DNA from: Pomphorhynchus laevis
Taxonomy: Eukaryota; Acanthocephala; Palaeacanthocephala; Echinorhynchida; Pomphorhynchidae
Direction: 5' to 3'
DNA length: 64,000 nt
NCBI GenBank assembly: GCA_012934845.2
Contig: WNNJ02003282.1
Span: 1 to 64,000, forward strand
Position numbers and translations under genes: made by a program. The notes below the pieces were generated by a model. The model was not told the origin of the DNA. It saw nothing but the letters and a program-made list of their open reading frames with translations, and did not search any database. The number at the start of each line of letters is the position of its first letter. Within the stretch, counting starts at the first letter, position 1. Below, piece after piece: positions 12,605-23,870 of this stretch.

Positions 12605-13269
12605 TTAACAACTACTTATGAAGCAGTAATATGTCGATGAGAGAATTAGTTGTCGAGCAATGAAAGGTAGGGGAAGGTGATTTGTGAGTAAAATAGTCGT
12701 TCCTGGTTCTGCGGTTTGCTGCATTAATCCAACGACTAGTTCTGCCGTTGAAGTCACCAAGTAACATGTCATAACCGCTACCAAATATACGATCCAGGAG
12801 GTCACGGTTCTTGTAAATTTCTCCATGCCGGATATAGATATTGCTATGCTGATGCATTTACCGTTTTTAAAGAGTTAATAGCTAAACAAGACTGGACTGA
12901 ACAAGAATAGTTAAGTAAGATTGATGATCTTAATGAGCTCTTTACTGGGGTTAAAAGACATTGAGATAAAGAGGAGTGAAGTGGAGTAATGCACGGAGTA
13001 TAGTAGGTGTAGATGTGCTTAGGGATAAATCGAGTAATGTCCTGGGGGAGCCGGACAGACCGCGTCTCCTGAAGGAATATAACATATGCATCTCTACTAG
13101 ATAGAAGGCTAAGGCTAAGGACATAAGCACCTACCGAATTCCACTGAAGGATATTTAGTGAAAAAGGTTCTTGAATACTTTGCATGTTTGAAGTAAGCTG
13201 AAGTTGGATGCCTCCTCCTAGTCCGAACCGGGGGTGATAAGGTTGCTCTTTCCACACCCAGCCGGACAA
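12605..13269 (-). pseudogene. LINE APE endonuclease
   Basis: 13,269-12,844 gives SLNILQWNSVGAYVLSLSLL and VIFLQETRSV, the N-terminal Asn and catalytic Glu motifs of the APE-like endonuclease. 12,857-12,612 gives DMLLGDFNGRTSRWIN, the catalytic GDFN motif. The two halves are in different frames. The fold nicks target DNA to prime reverse transcription (family knowledge). Confidence 0.75.
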
Positions 13270-13299
13270 GTTAGAGACACATGCCTACGGACGTTAACT

Positions 13300-14270
13300 T
13301 CATTTCCCGTCGTGACCCTATCTGCCACTATTCAGAGGTTTACATTCTGCTTGGTAATTTTTAATAGGAAACACTGTCTTGAAAGAAGGCAGGATTGGTT
13401 TCTTGGAAGAGGAGGTGAATCTCCTTTTAAAATTCATACTTGAAGAATTTGATTTTGCTCTATTATTTGAAGATTTAGCAACATGAAGAGATATTATGGA
13501 AGGCTTAGAGGGTGTATTTACCAAGCTGGCAATGAGTAATTCAATCGATCGAGTTGTGTCTTGTTAAAGTATTATAAAGAAGTTGAACATTTCGTCCATA
13601 TTAGGTCCGATGAGTTACACACTAAATTTGCCGTTACGGGGAGAGTAGACATTATTCTTCACTGTGTCTTCTCACATAGTCCTTGAATGCTAAACAGACA
13701 TATTCTTGGCCACACAAGATGTTCAAGTCCGCAATTTATGCATTTTGGGACAAGTTTGCATTGTGTTTCATGGACGGATTCATCAGATCCACGCACTCTG
13801 CATTTCTTCATCCTACCAGGTAAAGTTCCAGTGTCCCCACATGACACTTGTTACAATGTGAAAATGTAAGATTGTCCGTACTTGCAATTATAAAGTTTAG
13901 ATTGCAACCCATAAAAGGATTGGATGCTGCATTACACAGGAGATGATCATTGTCCTCTTCGGTATTTGCGAATGCAATATGAAGAGTTTGATGGTCTTTG
14001 TTTTTAATAAATCTAATGTTTTGAATAGAATAACGCTTTCAAAGTTCTCCGATATCTTCTTTTTCTAGGTCGGGGATAATATTAGTACTCTATACTGACG
14101 ACATAATAGGCTTTGCTACTGGATTTCCTTTATGGGAACAATTTTCTTTGAAGAACTTAGCACAAGAGGTTGCTAAGCCCGAGGATACGAAGGATATTCT
14201 GTAGTAGTTATTCATCACTTTTGCAGAGTTAATCATAACTCTATTCGGTTGTGTATTAATGATCAGTTAT
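13300..14270 (-). pseudogene. LINE ORF1 with CCHC zinc knuckles
   Basis: Minus-strand frames include RFIKNKDHQTLHIAFAN (gag-like domain before the knuckles), CNKCHV.GH, KCRVRGSDESVHETQC and KCINCGLEHLVWPRIC. These are two or three CCHC-type knuckles typical of ORF1 in I/R1/Jockey/Tad LINEs, where they bind the element's RNA. The region is split over at least three frames. Confidence 0.65.
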
Positions 14271-14290
14271 TGGCAGCAGTGATTGACTAA

Positions 14291-15470
14291 AATAAATGCA
14301 AAGATAAGCAAAATCAATCTGATTGTTTTTCACACAAACGTTATTTTTAATAAATATATTATTACAATATTATAATTAATATAATATTATTATACTATAA
14401 TTAATATAATACTATTATATTATTTAGTGATGATAAATATTTTATTAATTATCCATTAATAAGTTATAGACTAATAGTTATCTATAATTCAAGGTTAACT
14501 TTATATTAAGTAAATATTTTTATTTAAATATCAAGGCAAATTCTTTAATTTATCGATTCTTGAATTCAATAATGATGTTTATAGATAAGTTATCTTTTAT
14601 ATGAACATCTTATTCATCATAATTTACTTCAAAAGTTATCTATTAATCTTCTTAATATCTTCCATGCGTCCATTCCATAGATTTTTATACAAGTTAAATA
14701 CAAAGTGTTATGTTTGAAGTGTTTTACAGAACAAAGTGCGGTGATAGAAACACAGGAAATTTACATACATTATAATATAATATAATGTATACATACATTA
14801 TACATATAATGTATATGTATACATATACATATAATGTATTGTTTTTCAATACATTATATATAATATATATAATAAAGTTAATGTAAAAACTAAAATTTGT
14901 CAAATGCCGTATGTAATTGCTGATGATTATTTTATCGGAAATCTTTAGATTTGATAAGATCGATGTTACTTTATTGGGGTCCAACATAACCAAAAGTAAC
15001 CAAGTGTATATTTAACAAAAGATAAAATATATCTTGAAATAATTTAAACAATATCTCCTTTCAAAATATTTGAGAGGATTTGCGAGAAGTTAAGAGCCTC
15101 TTAAATGATTGCAAAACTCAATTTTGTGCGGCTTATATTTCCTGTGTAAAATTCTGGTTTATAATTTAAGCTTTAAAATTTGAATTATTTTATAATTAAA
15201 AAAATATAAAATACTTTTATATCATTTGATATATTTTATGCCAATACACTGAAAGAGTGGAAACGAAATTATAATATTATATATTAAAATTATAAAAATA
15301 TAATTAGTATAATTATATATTATAATTATATTATATAATATTACACTATATTATAATAATGGTATATTAAAACCTTTCCTATTTCATATAATAATTTATT
15401 AAATATATTCTAGTCCCTGGTCCCCATTTTGAAGTTTAACTTCAACCTATCTTAGTTTACCGCTATAAAC
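14291..15470. other. AT-rich gap with TA-type microsatellite
   Basis: No gene seen. A (TATACAT/ATAATG)-type simple repeat runs from about 14,765 to 14,875; the remainder is low-complexity AT. Confidence 0.6.
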
Positions 15471-15479
15471 TAATGGAGG

Positions 15480-16245
15480 TTATCAAACTCTATTAATAGA
15501 GGTTAATAATAGTTTTCATAATATAAAATTAAATAAGTTCACTAGTGCTTATTTCAATATTTTTAAAGTGTTTTTTAATTACTTTAAGTGCTTTATTCAT
15601 ATAAACAAAAATAGGTGTTACTGTGCATTTAAAAGCACCATAAATGAATCTATATTTTATTGATCCCATCAGTATATAGGTATATTTTTATTTTCTGGTC
15701 AATCTTCTAACCTTTTGTACATAAAAACCTAGGTTTTATTTGATTTTTGTGTAATTTTGGATTCCAATATAATATAGGTATAGTTTTATTATCTGATTCA
15801 ACCTTTATACCCTTTTTATCCATTATAGAACAGTGACTTGTAATAGTTGTTTCTAAACTTTAATCACTACATTCATATGTTGTGTTTATATTTAAATCAT
15901 TATAATTAACCTCTTTCATTAGTATATCATAATAAAGATTTTTGTATATGAAGATAAAGTTATTACTAGCTTTATCAATAGTTGTTATTATATAGTTATC
16001 CTTTAATTTAGTAAGTTCTTTATACATATCTTTATTAATTTTATCTTTCCTTTTATAATTGTTTGTTATTTTCATTTTATTTTTAATTTTATCAAATATA
16101 TAATCTTTCCAAATGTTTATCTTAGATATATCTTTGATGTATTTAATCTTTTACTATTAATCAGCTTACCAAAGTAAGCATTTAAGTCATTATATAACGA
16201 ATTGTAAATTTTATTTTTATTGTTATTATTATTTTTTCTATATAT
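15480..16245 (-). mobile_element. Penelope-like element, N-terminal RT half
   Basis: Minus-strand frames give KNKIYNSLYNDLNAYFGKLI, then NYIITTIDKASNNFIFIYKN (the PLE xxTKADKxxxxVxxxK start of RT, 16,075-15,860), and farther on LKVIKKHFKNIEI near 15,560. The same segments occur in the + copy at 22.15-23.2 kb, so it is one PLE family. Its 5' end abuts the RLE LINE at 16,245, which looks like a junction made by insertion. The catalytic part of RT is absent here. Confidence 0.75.
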
Positions 16246-18345
16246 GTGAAGCTTGCCAAGGCACTCGCCAATTTTTGCAATATAAATCGCGACAGAAAAA
16301 ATTATCCCCAGGTACTCTCTAAATGCTTTCACCACATTCCGTCTATTTGCGTTGGAAAAGAAATCAGGTGGAATTCGCATATTCGGAATTTGCAATATCG
16401 TGAGACGTATCATAATCATAGCAATTTTGGATTTCACACGCAACGACATACAAGACGTCGCTGAATGTACACAATTGGGGAATTCACAAAGAGGTGAAAT
16501 AGAGGATGTGATATGCTTGTTAAGGACATAGTTTCATCGACGTAACGACCGCTGCATATTGACGATTGACACGAATAACGCTTTCAATCAAACCAATCGG
16601 TATGTGGCACTATACAACATTGAATACGTGTGCCCGTCGCTATGCTGTTCCCTTTGCAACATCTACTCAACCCAGCGCTTCTAGCAGTAGGGTCCCACAA
16701 TTTGTTATCTACTGGAGGATTTACTTAATGGGATCCTTTCGCAATGGCTGGCTTCGCCCTAAACTCCCTACCACTTATCGAATTGATCCAGGTAAGAGTA
16801 CCTTTCGTTTTCCAAATGTAGTATGCTGATGACGCCAACTTTGTTGCAACCATTACCACGTTGAAGGTTGTATGGAGAATGATTCACACAGAAGGTCCTA
16901 AATACGGTTACTATGTTAATGTGAAGAAGTCCCAGATTTTGTCACACCGCTCTATCAACGAATTTGAATTTCCTGACCCTAACATCAAAATCTCCACCGA
17001 TGGGATTAGAATACTCGGAACGCCCATTGGCTCCAACGAATTTGAAAACATATCCCTAGCTGAACTGTCAGCAAATTGGATTTTGATGCTCAAACGTCTG
17101 TCTATTGTAGCTAACACTGATCCGCACTTAGCTTTTGCTAAACTAACTCACGCTGTTCAATATAAGTGGACGCATATAATGCGCACTTGTGTGTGCTCTG
17201 ATACTGTATGGACTGATATGATAAATACACTTACTAAACAGTTACTTTCTAGATTCGCTATGTCGAACCTAAATGACGATTGGATAGCAATGATGTGCTT
17301 TCCATTAAAATTAGGCGGTTTGGGAATCACCCACCCCGGATTCACATCAAAATTGGAACGATTATCCTCGCAGATGCTTGTCTCAACTTACGATTCCGAC
17401 CTTATTGGTGGCGATTTAAGAGACAAACAAATAACGATGCTGCGCGCAATGACAAACTTAGAGTTCAAGCACATCAAGAACGTATTTTCGGATTTCCACT
17501 CTAGATACACCAACGACGAATAACTTGATCACGCACGCAGCCTTAATGAAGCCTCATTGTGGCTAAGAGCGATTTTTTAGCCCATGCAGTGTTTCATCTA
17601 TGATCAAGCGAATTCAGTGATGCCATAACCACCCGATACGGTCTTGTTGATCCTTCCCTCAAAAACGGCAATTGCATTTGCGGAGCACCAGTAAATATCG
17701 CCTATTCTCTATCGTACAAAAACGGTGCCTTGCCTTCTATACGGCATGATGCTATTAGAGACATTATTTCGCAACATCTCATTAAAATTTCACACTGCGT
17801 AGAATGTGAACCACAACTAATCGCCGTCCCTGACGACATGGCTTTCGAGCGAACTACAACTACACGGGATAAGAATGCACGGCTTGATATCGTTTGTTCT
17901 GGACATTACGGTAATCGATTTATGCGGACGTTCTTTGACGTCAGTGTTTTCGTTGTATCAGCTCGATCGAACATCTCTCGTGAACCAGATTCGGTTTTTA
18001 AATACAATGAGAATCGCAAAAAGAACAAATATGTCGAACGAGTAGGTGCGGTTGAACGCACTTCATTCTCGCCACTGATTTTCTCGACATCCGGAGGACT
18101 CGGTAAAGAAGCTGAGATGCTAATAAAGCTAATTGCCATCAAAACAGCCAATCTGTTAACTTGGGCATATGCCGATATAGCCTTTAAAATTAAACGTGAT
18201 ATTGCCTTTGAGAGTGCATGCTCTGTGTCCTCATGCCTCCGTGCAGCAAGATTAAGATGAATATAATAAATATTCAAAAATTTTATTACATCTAAACATA
18301 AATTATAGTTTCGTGAATTGCAGGCCCATTTGCGGGAATCTTTTC
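16246..18345 (+). mobile_element. LINE with RT and restriction-like endonuclease (copy C)
   Basis: The longest copy of the family, carrying RT and endonuclease. Around 16,555-16,850 several frames hold DTNNAFNQTNR (RT motif A region), EGFTQWDPFAMAGFALNSLP (motif B, usually GVTQGDPxxM) and QYADDANFVATI (motif C with intact YADD). Then 16,861-17,523 is open for 220 residues of thumb: KKSQIL, IRILGTPIGSNEF and FPLKLGGLGITHP. Endonuclease follows: NCICGAP (17,670), SIRHDAIRDIISQ, VECEPQL, ARLDIVCSGHYG, RTFFDVSVF, NRKKNKYVERV and FSPLIFSTSGGLG (17,730-18,260). The tail has CCATTTGCGGG near 18,330. Frame breaks occur in RT and near 17,530-17,720, so it is inactive, but the RT and endonuclease sequence is well kept. 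Confidence 0.85.
17730..18260 (+). pseudogene. R2-like restriction-like endonuclease domain of LINE
   Basis: A 176-residue open segment from the family's C-terminus. MPSIRHDAIRDI supplies the RHN-type motif, CEPQL the EP motif, NARLDIVCSG and RTFFDVSVF the two acidic strands of a PD-(D/E)XK nuclease, and NRKKNKYVERVGAVE the trailing lysines. The C-terminus (ACSVSSCLRAARLR) is the family's usual end. In R2-group LINEs this domain makes the target nick instead of an APE domain. Confidence 0.8.
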
Positions 18346-18364
18346 TTGTATAGAGATCTAAAAA

Positions 18365-18500
18365 ATATTATCTATCTTTACCGAGACTTCCGGGTGTCGA
18401 GAAAATCAGTGGCGAGAACAAAGAGCGTTCAACCGCACCTACTTGTTCGGCATATTTTTTCTTTTTGCGATTCTCATTGTATTTAAAATCCTAATCTGAT
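18365..18500 (-). mobile_element. RLE LINE fragment (copy F), inverted
   Basis: About 130 bp on the minus strand encodes LNTMRIAK/NENRKKK..Y and AVERxLFSPLIFST in shifting frames, the same part of the endonuclease as 17,990-18,100. It faces copy C tail-to-tail across about 100 bp. Confidence 0.6.
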
Positions 18501-18645
18501 TCAGTATTATGTATTAATTATATATTATATATAATATATAATATGTATTATCATATTATAATATAATATGTATTATTAAAATGTATTATTATGTATTATT
18601 TAAATTAATAAATTTTTATCAAATTTAAGACTTTTGTAATTGCAA

Positions 18646-18832
18646 TTTAGGCAAACCAAACACTTCCTGTTTCGACTTGAATAAATTCGAGTGAGTCATA
18701 GAGAGAGCAATATTGACCTAAAACAAGTTCAACGTCTGCTTCTGATAGAGAAGGTGCGGTTTTGATGCACCTGGCTTTCTCGGGATTCGTTTTATCTTTG
18801 AGAGAATGCTCCTGAGTAAAGAGCAAAGTTTC
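18646..18832 (-). CDS. Unidentified 61-codon open segment
   Basis: A minus-strand open segment without an obvious start ends in TAA at 18,646-18,648. It contains KDKTNPEKARCIKTAPSLSE, ADVELVLGQYC and FIQVETGSVWFA. It looks protein-like (mixed hydrophobic and charged, no low complexity) and is richer in GC than its flanks, but I do not recognise it. It could be an exon, an ORF1 piece of a mobile element, or chance. A hairpin (GAGAAGGTGC against GCACCTGGCTTTCTC, 18,749-18,782) overlaps it. Confidence 0.25.
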
Positions 18833-19169
18833 TTACGTTCATGTTGTTGAAACTACCAACCATCGTGGGGAGCGATTGAGACCGCAAGTGTAGTGAACCT
18901 GGGTGGCTCGATCGCAAGATTTCGCATTGTTTAATGCTTGTGGGATCAGGTGCTAGCAGAATCTTGAGGCTCTAGGCCTAGTTCCTTCAGATCCCCGCCT
19001 GATCAAGAGGCAGATATCATACAAAAGCTAAAACAGAAGTAGAAAGTTTTATGTGTCACTAATTTTTCTAGCTATCTTTCACTGTTTTCTCATTTATCAG
19101 ATTATAAGTTATTATGAAATTATTAAAAAAAACTAAGTGATAAAAATAAAAAATGCATTTAAGCTTCCG

Positions 19170-19290
19170 TTATTAGTCAGCTTATTAAAGTAAGAATGTA
19201 CTTTATGTAAATCTTATTATTTTTATATTATTTAAGTCATTGTATAAAAAATGTGAATTTTATAAATTTTATTACATTTATTTATGAAGT
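19170..19290 (-). mobile_element. Penelope-like element fragment
   Basis: TTAGTCAGCTTATTAAAGTA and the following TTTAAGTCATTGTATAAAAA match, with gaps, the PLE copy at 16,155-16,215 on the same strand (AYFGKLINSK region). Short and decayed. Confidence 0.5.
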
Positions 19291-19861
19291 TTATGGTTAG
19301 TGTATATTTTTCAATAACTTTCAATTTTACAACATGATTTCTTTGAAAAACTTTTATATTTCCATATCTTCAATGTTATATTTAAAGTTGTTTTGATATA
19401 TAAGGTTCGGCTTTGATGCATCCGGCCTTCTCTATTCATAAAAATGACTTTTTTAAATTTCAATTTTTTATTTTAACTTGATTTAAATTATAAAAATCTT
19501 AAAACAATTATTTATTTTATTATTTAATTATTAAATTTTGATTAAGCATTATTATGTTTTGTTTATTTTATAATTATATTAAATACGTATACTCAGTTAG
19601 CATATTTAATTATTCACTTTAAACGCATATAAAGGATAGGTACTATCCTTTATATCCATATAAAGGATAGTTAGCTGATTTGATTATTTACTATTTAATA
19701 TAAAATTAAAAATAAAGCAATATTTTATATTATATATTACAGTATAATATACTGTAATATATTCAGAATATATTTATATTTAATATATAAATATATTAAA
19801 TATATAAATATTAATAATATAATATTATATTATATTAAAATATTATATTAACCAATATAAT

Positions 19862-20158
19862 ATTATATTGGCTTTCTTCAAAACCATTTAAATAATTTAA
19901 TAGATACATATTTTAAACTAGGTTACTATAAAAATAACATCAAGCAGAAAATAGTAAAATATATAAATCAACACAATAATATAAAGAATAAATTTAAACT
20001 CTAAAGTGGCAAATTTTTATGGATGGATAATAAATAATATACTTTGTATTAGAATAAGATACTAGATAGTTTTATCAGAGGAAATACATCATTAGCATGT
20101 ATTTGGCCCCGCTGCTATGTTGGGTAGAGGAGTTAGGGGCCGAAACCTGATTATATTT
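19862..20158 (+). mobile_element. Penelope-like element 3' end
   Basis: The + strand carries FLQNHLNNL-type coding sequence (19,862-19,990) and then the PLE 3' untranslated end up to the terminal motif GGCCCCGCTGCTATG...GGGGCCGAAACC (20,113-20,150). It aligns closely with 23,280-23,560. An oppositely oriented RT fragment starts directly after it, so this locus is a rearranged PLE. Confidence 0.75.
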
Positions 20159-20159
20159 G

Positions 20160-20430
20160 GTATATATTATTTGTTCATATAAAGATATACACCTTCTTTA
20201 TCATTAAAATTGGTTTTATTAAGAATGAGGCTACTTGAATAAATGTGCTCACTAATTGAATAAAAATTATTAGAATTAAATACACATATATCATCAATGT
20301 ATCGAAACATATATTTCATATATTTATATTGTTTAGATTTAGTTTTTACACAGTTATGAACAAATTCATATTCTATAAAGCTTAAAAATGAATCAGCTAT
20401 AATTGGGCTACTATTACCTCCCATTAGAAT
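20160..20430 (-). mobile_element. Penelope-like RT fragment, inverted
   Basis: An 85-residue minus-strand frame (20,424-20,167) with MGGNSSPIIADSFLSFIEYE, FRYIDDICVFN (catalytic YIDD) and YSSSLILNKTN. It is nearly identical to the + copy at 22,860-23,110. Being inverted against the 3' end next to it, it indicates an inversion or two insertions. Confidence 0.8.
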
Positions 20431-20765
20431 TCACTAACCTCTGTTAGAATCTTTAGAAAATTACCATGGTGCTAACAGGTGTTAGCGAAATATCAATAAC
20501 GATCAATAATGAAAGAAGATGCTAACAGAGGTTAGAGAACTATCAATAAAAAATTTCTTCTTTTCTACTGATGACCTCTAATTCTTATTCTGATACAACG
20601 TTTGTTATTTATTAGTCAATTCATAAAAACGACTTTTTTAAATTTCATTTTTTTATTTTAACTTGATTTAAATTATAAAATGATTCATTAATTAAATAAA
20701 AGTATTTTATGTCTTGTTTATTTTATAGTTATATTAAATACATTGACTCAGTTAGCTGATTTGAT
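20431..20765. repeat. Hairpin repeats and PLE leader-type sequence
   Basis: 20,431-20,545 repeats CTAACCTCTGTTAG-type palindromes (two or three times), related to 9.4-9.7 kb. From 20,560 the sequence CTGATGACCTCTAATTC, followed by an AT-rich block ending ACTCAGTTAGCTGATTTGAT, matches the sequence that follows PLE 3' ends at 23.6 kb and, inverted, at 30.46-30.69 kb. Confidence 0.6.
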
Positions 20766-21276
20766 TTTAATTTTACAACATGATTTATTTGAAAAACTTT
20801 TATATTTCCATATCTTCAATTTTATCTTTAAAGTTGTTTTGAATTTAAATGTTTTTTTAATATTTATCTTTTTTAAGTTTTATTCCGATTCACGCAATGA
20901 AAACGATATTTGACAAAAGTGATATATAAAGGATCGTCAATATTAACAGGAATTTATATAATTAATATATTTATATAATTAATATATCTCAAAATTAACA
21001 GGAATTAAAATTCGATCTCATCATAATTCGAATCACATTTCTACGGTATTTAATGCAAAACGCTCCAACGTTGCTTCTCATATTTTTAATTTAAACTCAA
21101 TAAAATTAATATTTATAATTTACGTTTGATAGCAAATTCCGTGCGTTTAGAGAATTGAGTGTGATCAATCTAAAATTTACTGTTCCGCGATTTGTTCAAA
21201 AATTCGTTAACGGTTTTTTATTTATAAACTCGACTCTTTACGTTTTTACATCTGCAGATTTGTAGTTGGTGACATT

Positions 21277-21310
21277 CCTTCTCCAGTGCATATGCATGCA
21301 CTGGAGAAGG
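21277..21310. repeat. Perfect 15-bp-arm palindrome
   Basis: CCTTCTCCAGTGCAT (21,277-21,291) and its exact reverse complement (21,296-21,310) are separated by ATGC. The sequence around it (21,311-22,100) has an apparent 110-codon + frame, rich in Cys/Phe, with no recognisable family and a competing overlapping frame, so I do not call a gene. Confidence 0.8.
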
Positions 21311-22149
21311 ACTGTCTGCATTTTTAACAAAAAATGATAAATTTTATCACTTGCAGTTTAGTCAACCATCTCTGCAAGATAATCTTTGCTAATATTTGGA
21401 TCTGTATTGTATTTGTGTGCTGCAGCCATTTTAGGGCATTGAAATCGTCATCAATTATGATAATGTTCGCAGCTCCCATTCCGTTAGTCGTATCCTTGAG
21501 ATTTTTGCAATTTTGTTTTTTTCTTTATGCATTTTCCAAACACAGCAGGCAATATAACGATGGGTTTCTCGTCTATATTCAATCCGCACACAGCAGAAAA
21601 GTTGTATCACACGTATGGTGTTGCTACGCATTTTTCGTCTGCCCTGGATATTTATTACGGATTTAACTCTCCTCTATGTGATGACTGTGCACGTCGAATG
21701 GTGTATTTTACAACGTCGTTTTCTTTATATAGCAGTTTGCACTTGTAAATTCTAACTCCGGTAAGTGCTCGCTTACGCATTGATATCTGCCGGTAATGAC
21801 ACGAATCATTAGCACAGCAACGTGATCGCAACTCTTGTCTAGCAGGCCAGTTTGATTATTTTTTTGATAATGAACATAATTCTTTTTTAATAAATGCTCG
21901 ACTTTAATATGATTCATCAAAGCCATTTAATGATGTAGTAGAGAATGGACTTATGAGACAGAAATTGATGCAAAAATAATGATCAGAAGACGAAATGGGA
22001 CACTCTTATTGGGCTCCCCGAGGCTCATCGAGATGATTCTTTATAATTTCTGTTTGACTATTGGATAGTTTCAATGGATGCTAACTGAAAACAACTCGGA
22101 TCAGGATTACCAGAATTGTATTCAGCAATTAAATTTAAATTGCGTTATT

Positions 22150-23400
22150 ATTTCTAATAATGGATAAAAAGGATATAACAGTTGAATCATATAATAAAGC
22201 AATTATAAAAGGAGAGATCAAATTAATAAATATATGTATTTAGAACTTAATGAATAAAAGGATAATTACATAATAACAACTATTGATAAAGCTAGCAATA
22301 ACTTTGTCTTCATATGATATACTGATGAAATGACGGAGTAGTTAATAAAACTATACCTATATTATATTGGAATACAAAATTACATAAAAATACAATAAAA
22401 CCTAGGTTCATATGTAGTGCGTTTAAATGTACATTAAAACCACTTTCTGTCTATATGAATAAAATACTTAAAGTAATTAAAGCACACTTTAAAAAATATT
22501 GCAAGGTAATCGAAATTAATACTGGTATAAAACACTATTTCAGTATTAATTCTACAAAAGAATTTTTAGAACAGACAAAAGGAATAATTTTCAAAATATA
22601 AATACATACGATTTAGTACGCTTTATACAAATCTAGATTTAGTAGATATTAAAGAAGCGTTAGTAAAATTAATTAATCTTTAATTCGGACAAAGATATAT
22701 ATAGGTTATAATAATTATAACGCCTATCTAACAAAAATTAAACCATCAAATAAATATAAATATATGGATAAAATTGAATTAATAGAATCCTTAAATATTT
22801 TGATAAATCAAAATTATTTAAAAGTAGGGACATCTATATTTAGACAAGTAAAAGGTGTTCCAATGGGTGGTAATAGTAGCCCAATTATAGCTGACTTGTT
22901 TTTAAGCTTTATAGAATATGAATTTGTTCATAACTGTGTAAAAACTAAATCTAAACAATATAAATATATGAAATATATGTTTCGATACATTGATGATATA
23001 TGTGTATTTAATTCTAATAATTTTTATTCAATTAGTGAGCACATTTATCCAGAAAGCCTTATTCTTAACAAAACCAATATTAATGATAAAGAAGGTGTAT
23101 ATCTAGATATGAACATTAAATTAACATTAACTAAAACTACTATTAATTTATATCGTAAAGATGACATATTTAAATTTACAAGAAACATTTTTGCGTGAGC
23201 ATTCATGCATACCATATAATATAAAATGTAATACATTAAATAATGAAATTTTAAGAATTGCAACAATATGTAATGATATTGACTTTCTTCAAAATCATTT
23301 AAATAATTTAATGGATACATATTTTAAACTAGGTTACTATAAAAATGATATCAAACAGAAAATTGTAAAATATAAATCAACACAATAATATTAAAAATAA
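22150..23400 (+). mobile_element. Penelope-like element reverse transcriptase
   Basis: The most complete PLE copy. Pieces from the N-terminus on: TTIDKASNNFVF (about 22,270), LHKNTIKPRFICSAFKCTLK (about 22,385), YMNKILKVIKAHFKKY, then STLYTNLDLVDIKEALVKLI (about 22,610-22,680), then a 144-residue open frame (22,764-23,198) with VKGVPMGGNSSPIIADLFLS (motif B), FRYIDDICVFN (motif C, YIDD) and VYLDMNIKLTL, followed by QNHLNNLMDTYFKLGYYKND at 23,290-23,350. No GIY-YIG domain follows in this copy. PLE RT is related to telomerase and primes at nicks or ends (family knowledge). Damaged by a few breaks in the first half. Confidence 0.85.
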
Positions 23401-23870
23401 ATTTAAAATCATTAGCGGAAAATATTTATGGATTGATAATAAATAATATACTCTGTATCAGTATATAATACTGGATATTCAAATTTCATAAGAGAAAATA
23501 CGTCATTAGCACGTGTTTGGCCCCGCTGCTATGCTGGGTCGAGGAATAGTGGCCTTAGCTCAGCAGTTCCTTCTGATGGTCTCTAATCCTTTTCTGACAA
23601 ATCGTTTGTTATTTATTAGTCAATTCATAAAAATTGACTTTTATTTTTTATTTCAATTTTAAATTTTAACTTGATATAAATTATATAAAATCTGACATAG
23701 CAATCATTTATTATTTATTATTATTTATTTAATTATTTGAATTTTATTTACCATTATTATTTAATTATTTATTGATTATTTTATTGATTATTTATATAAT
23801 TTTTATATATAATTTTTAATTTTCTTTATTTTTAATTTATTAATAATATAAAATACGTTGACTCGGTATA
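23401..23870 (+). mobile_element. PLE 3' end followed by leader-type repeat
   Basis: From the RT stop to about 23,560 is the PLE 3' region with GGATTGATAATAAATAATAT and the terminal motif GGCCCCGCTGCTATG (23,520-23,535). From about 23,575 the sequence switches to CTGATGGTCTCTAATCC and the AT-rich block that also follows other PLE ends. This order (3' end joined to a leader) is what tandem PLE units with pseudo-LTRs look like. Confidence 0.65.

Larger units (their letters stand above)
11480..14290 (-). mobile_element. APE-type LINE with zinc-knuckle ORF1
   Basis: A degenerate non-LTR element on the minus strand, 5' end near 14,290 and truncated after the RT active site near 11,500. Order: a gag-like ORF1 with CCHC knuckles (about 14,270-13,300), the endonuclease (13,269-12,605), a linker (12,438-11,899) and the RT catalytic motifs (11,787-11,500). 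Gag-type zinc knuckles with an APE endonuclease point to the I/R1/Jockey/Tad group of LINEs. Several frameshifts are present and the 3' end is missing. It differs in sequence from the LINE at 1.8-5.6 kb. Confidence 0.75.

Noticed and set aside
20566-20600. CTGATGA at 20.57 kb as a stand-alone hammerhead core
   Set aside because: No GAAA follows at hairpin distance; it is part of the PLE leader-type repeat discussed separately.
21334-21926. Overlapping frames of 72-110 codons around 21.3-21.9 kb
   Set aside because: No recognisable family, Cys/Phe-rich composition, and competing frames on both strands; not supported as a gene.
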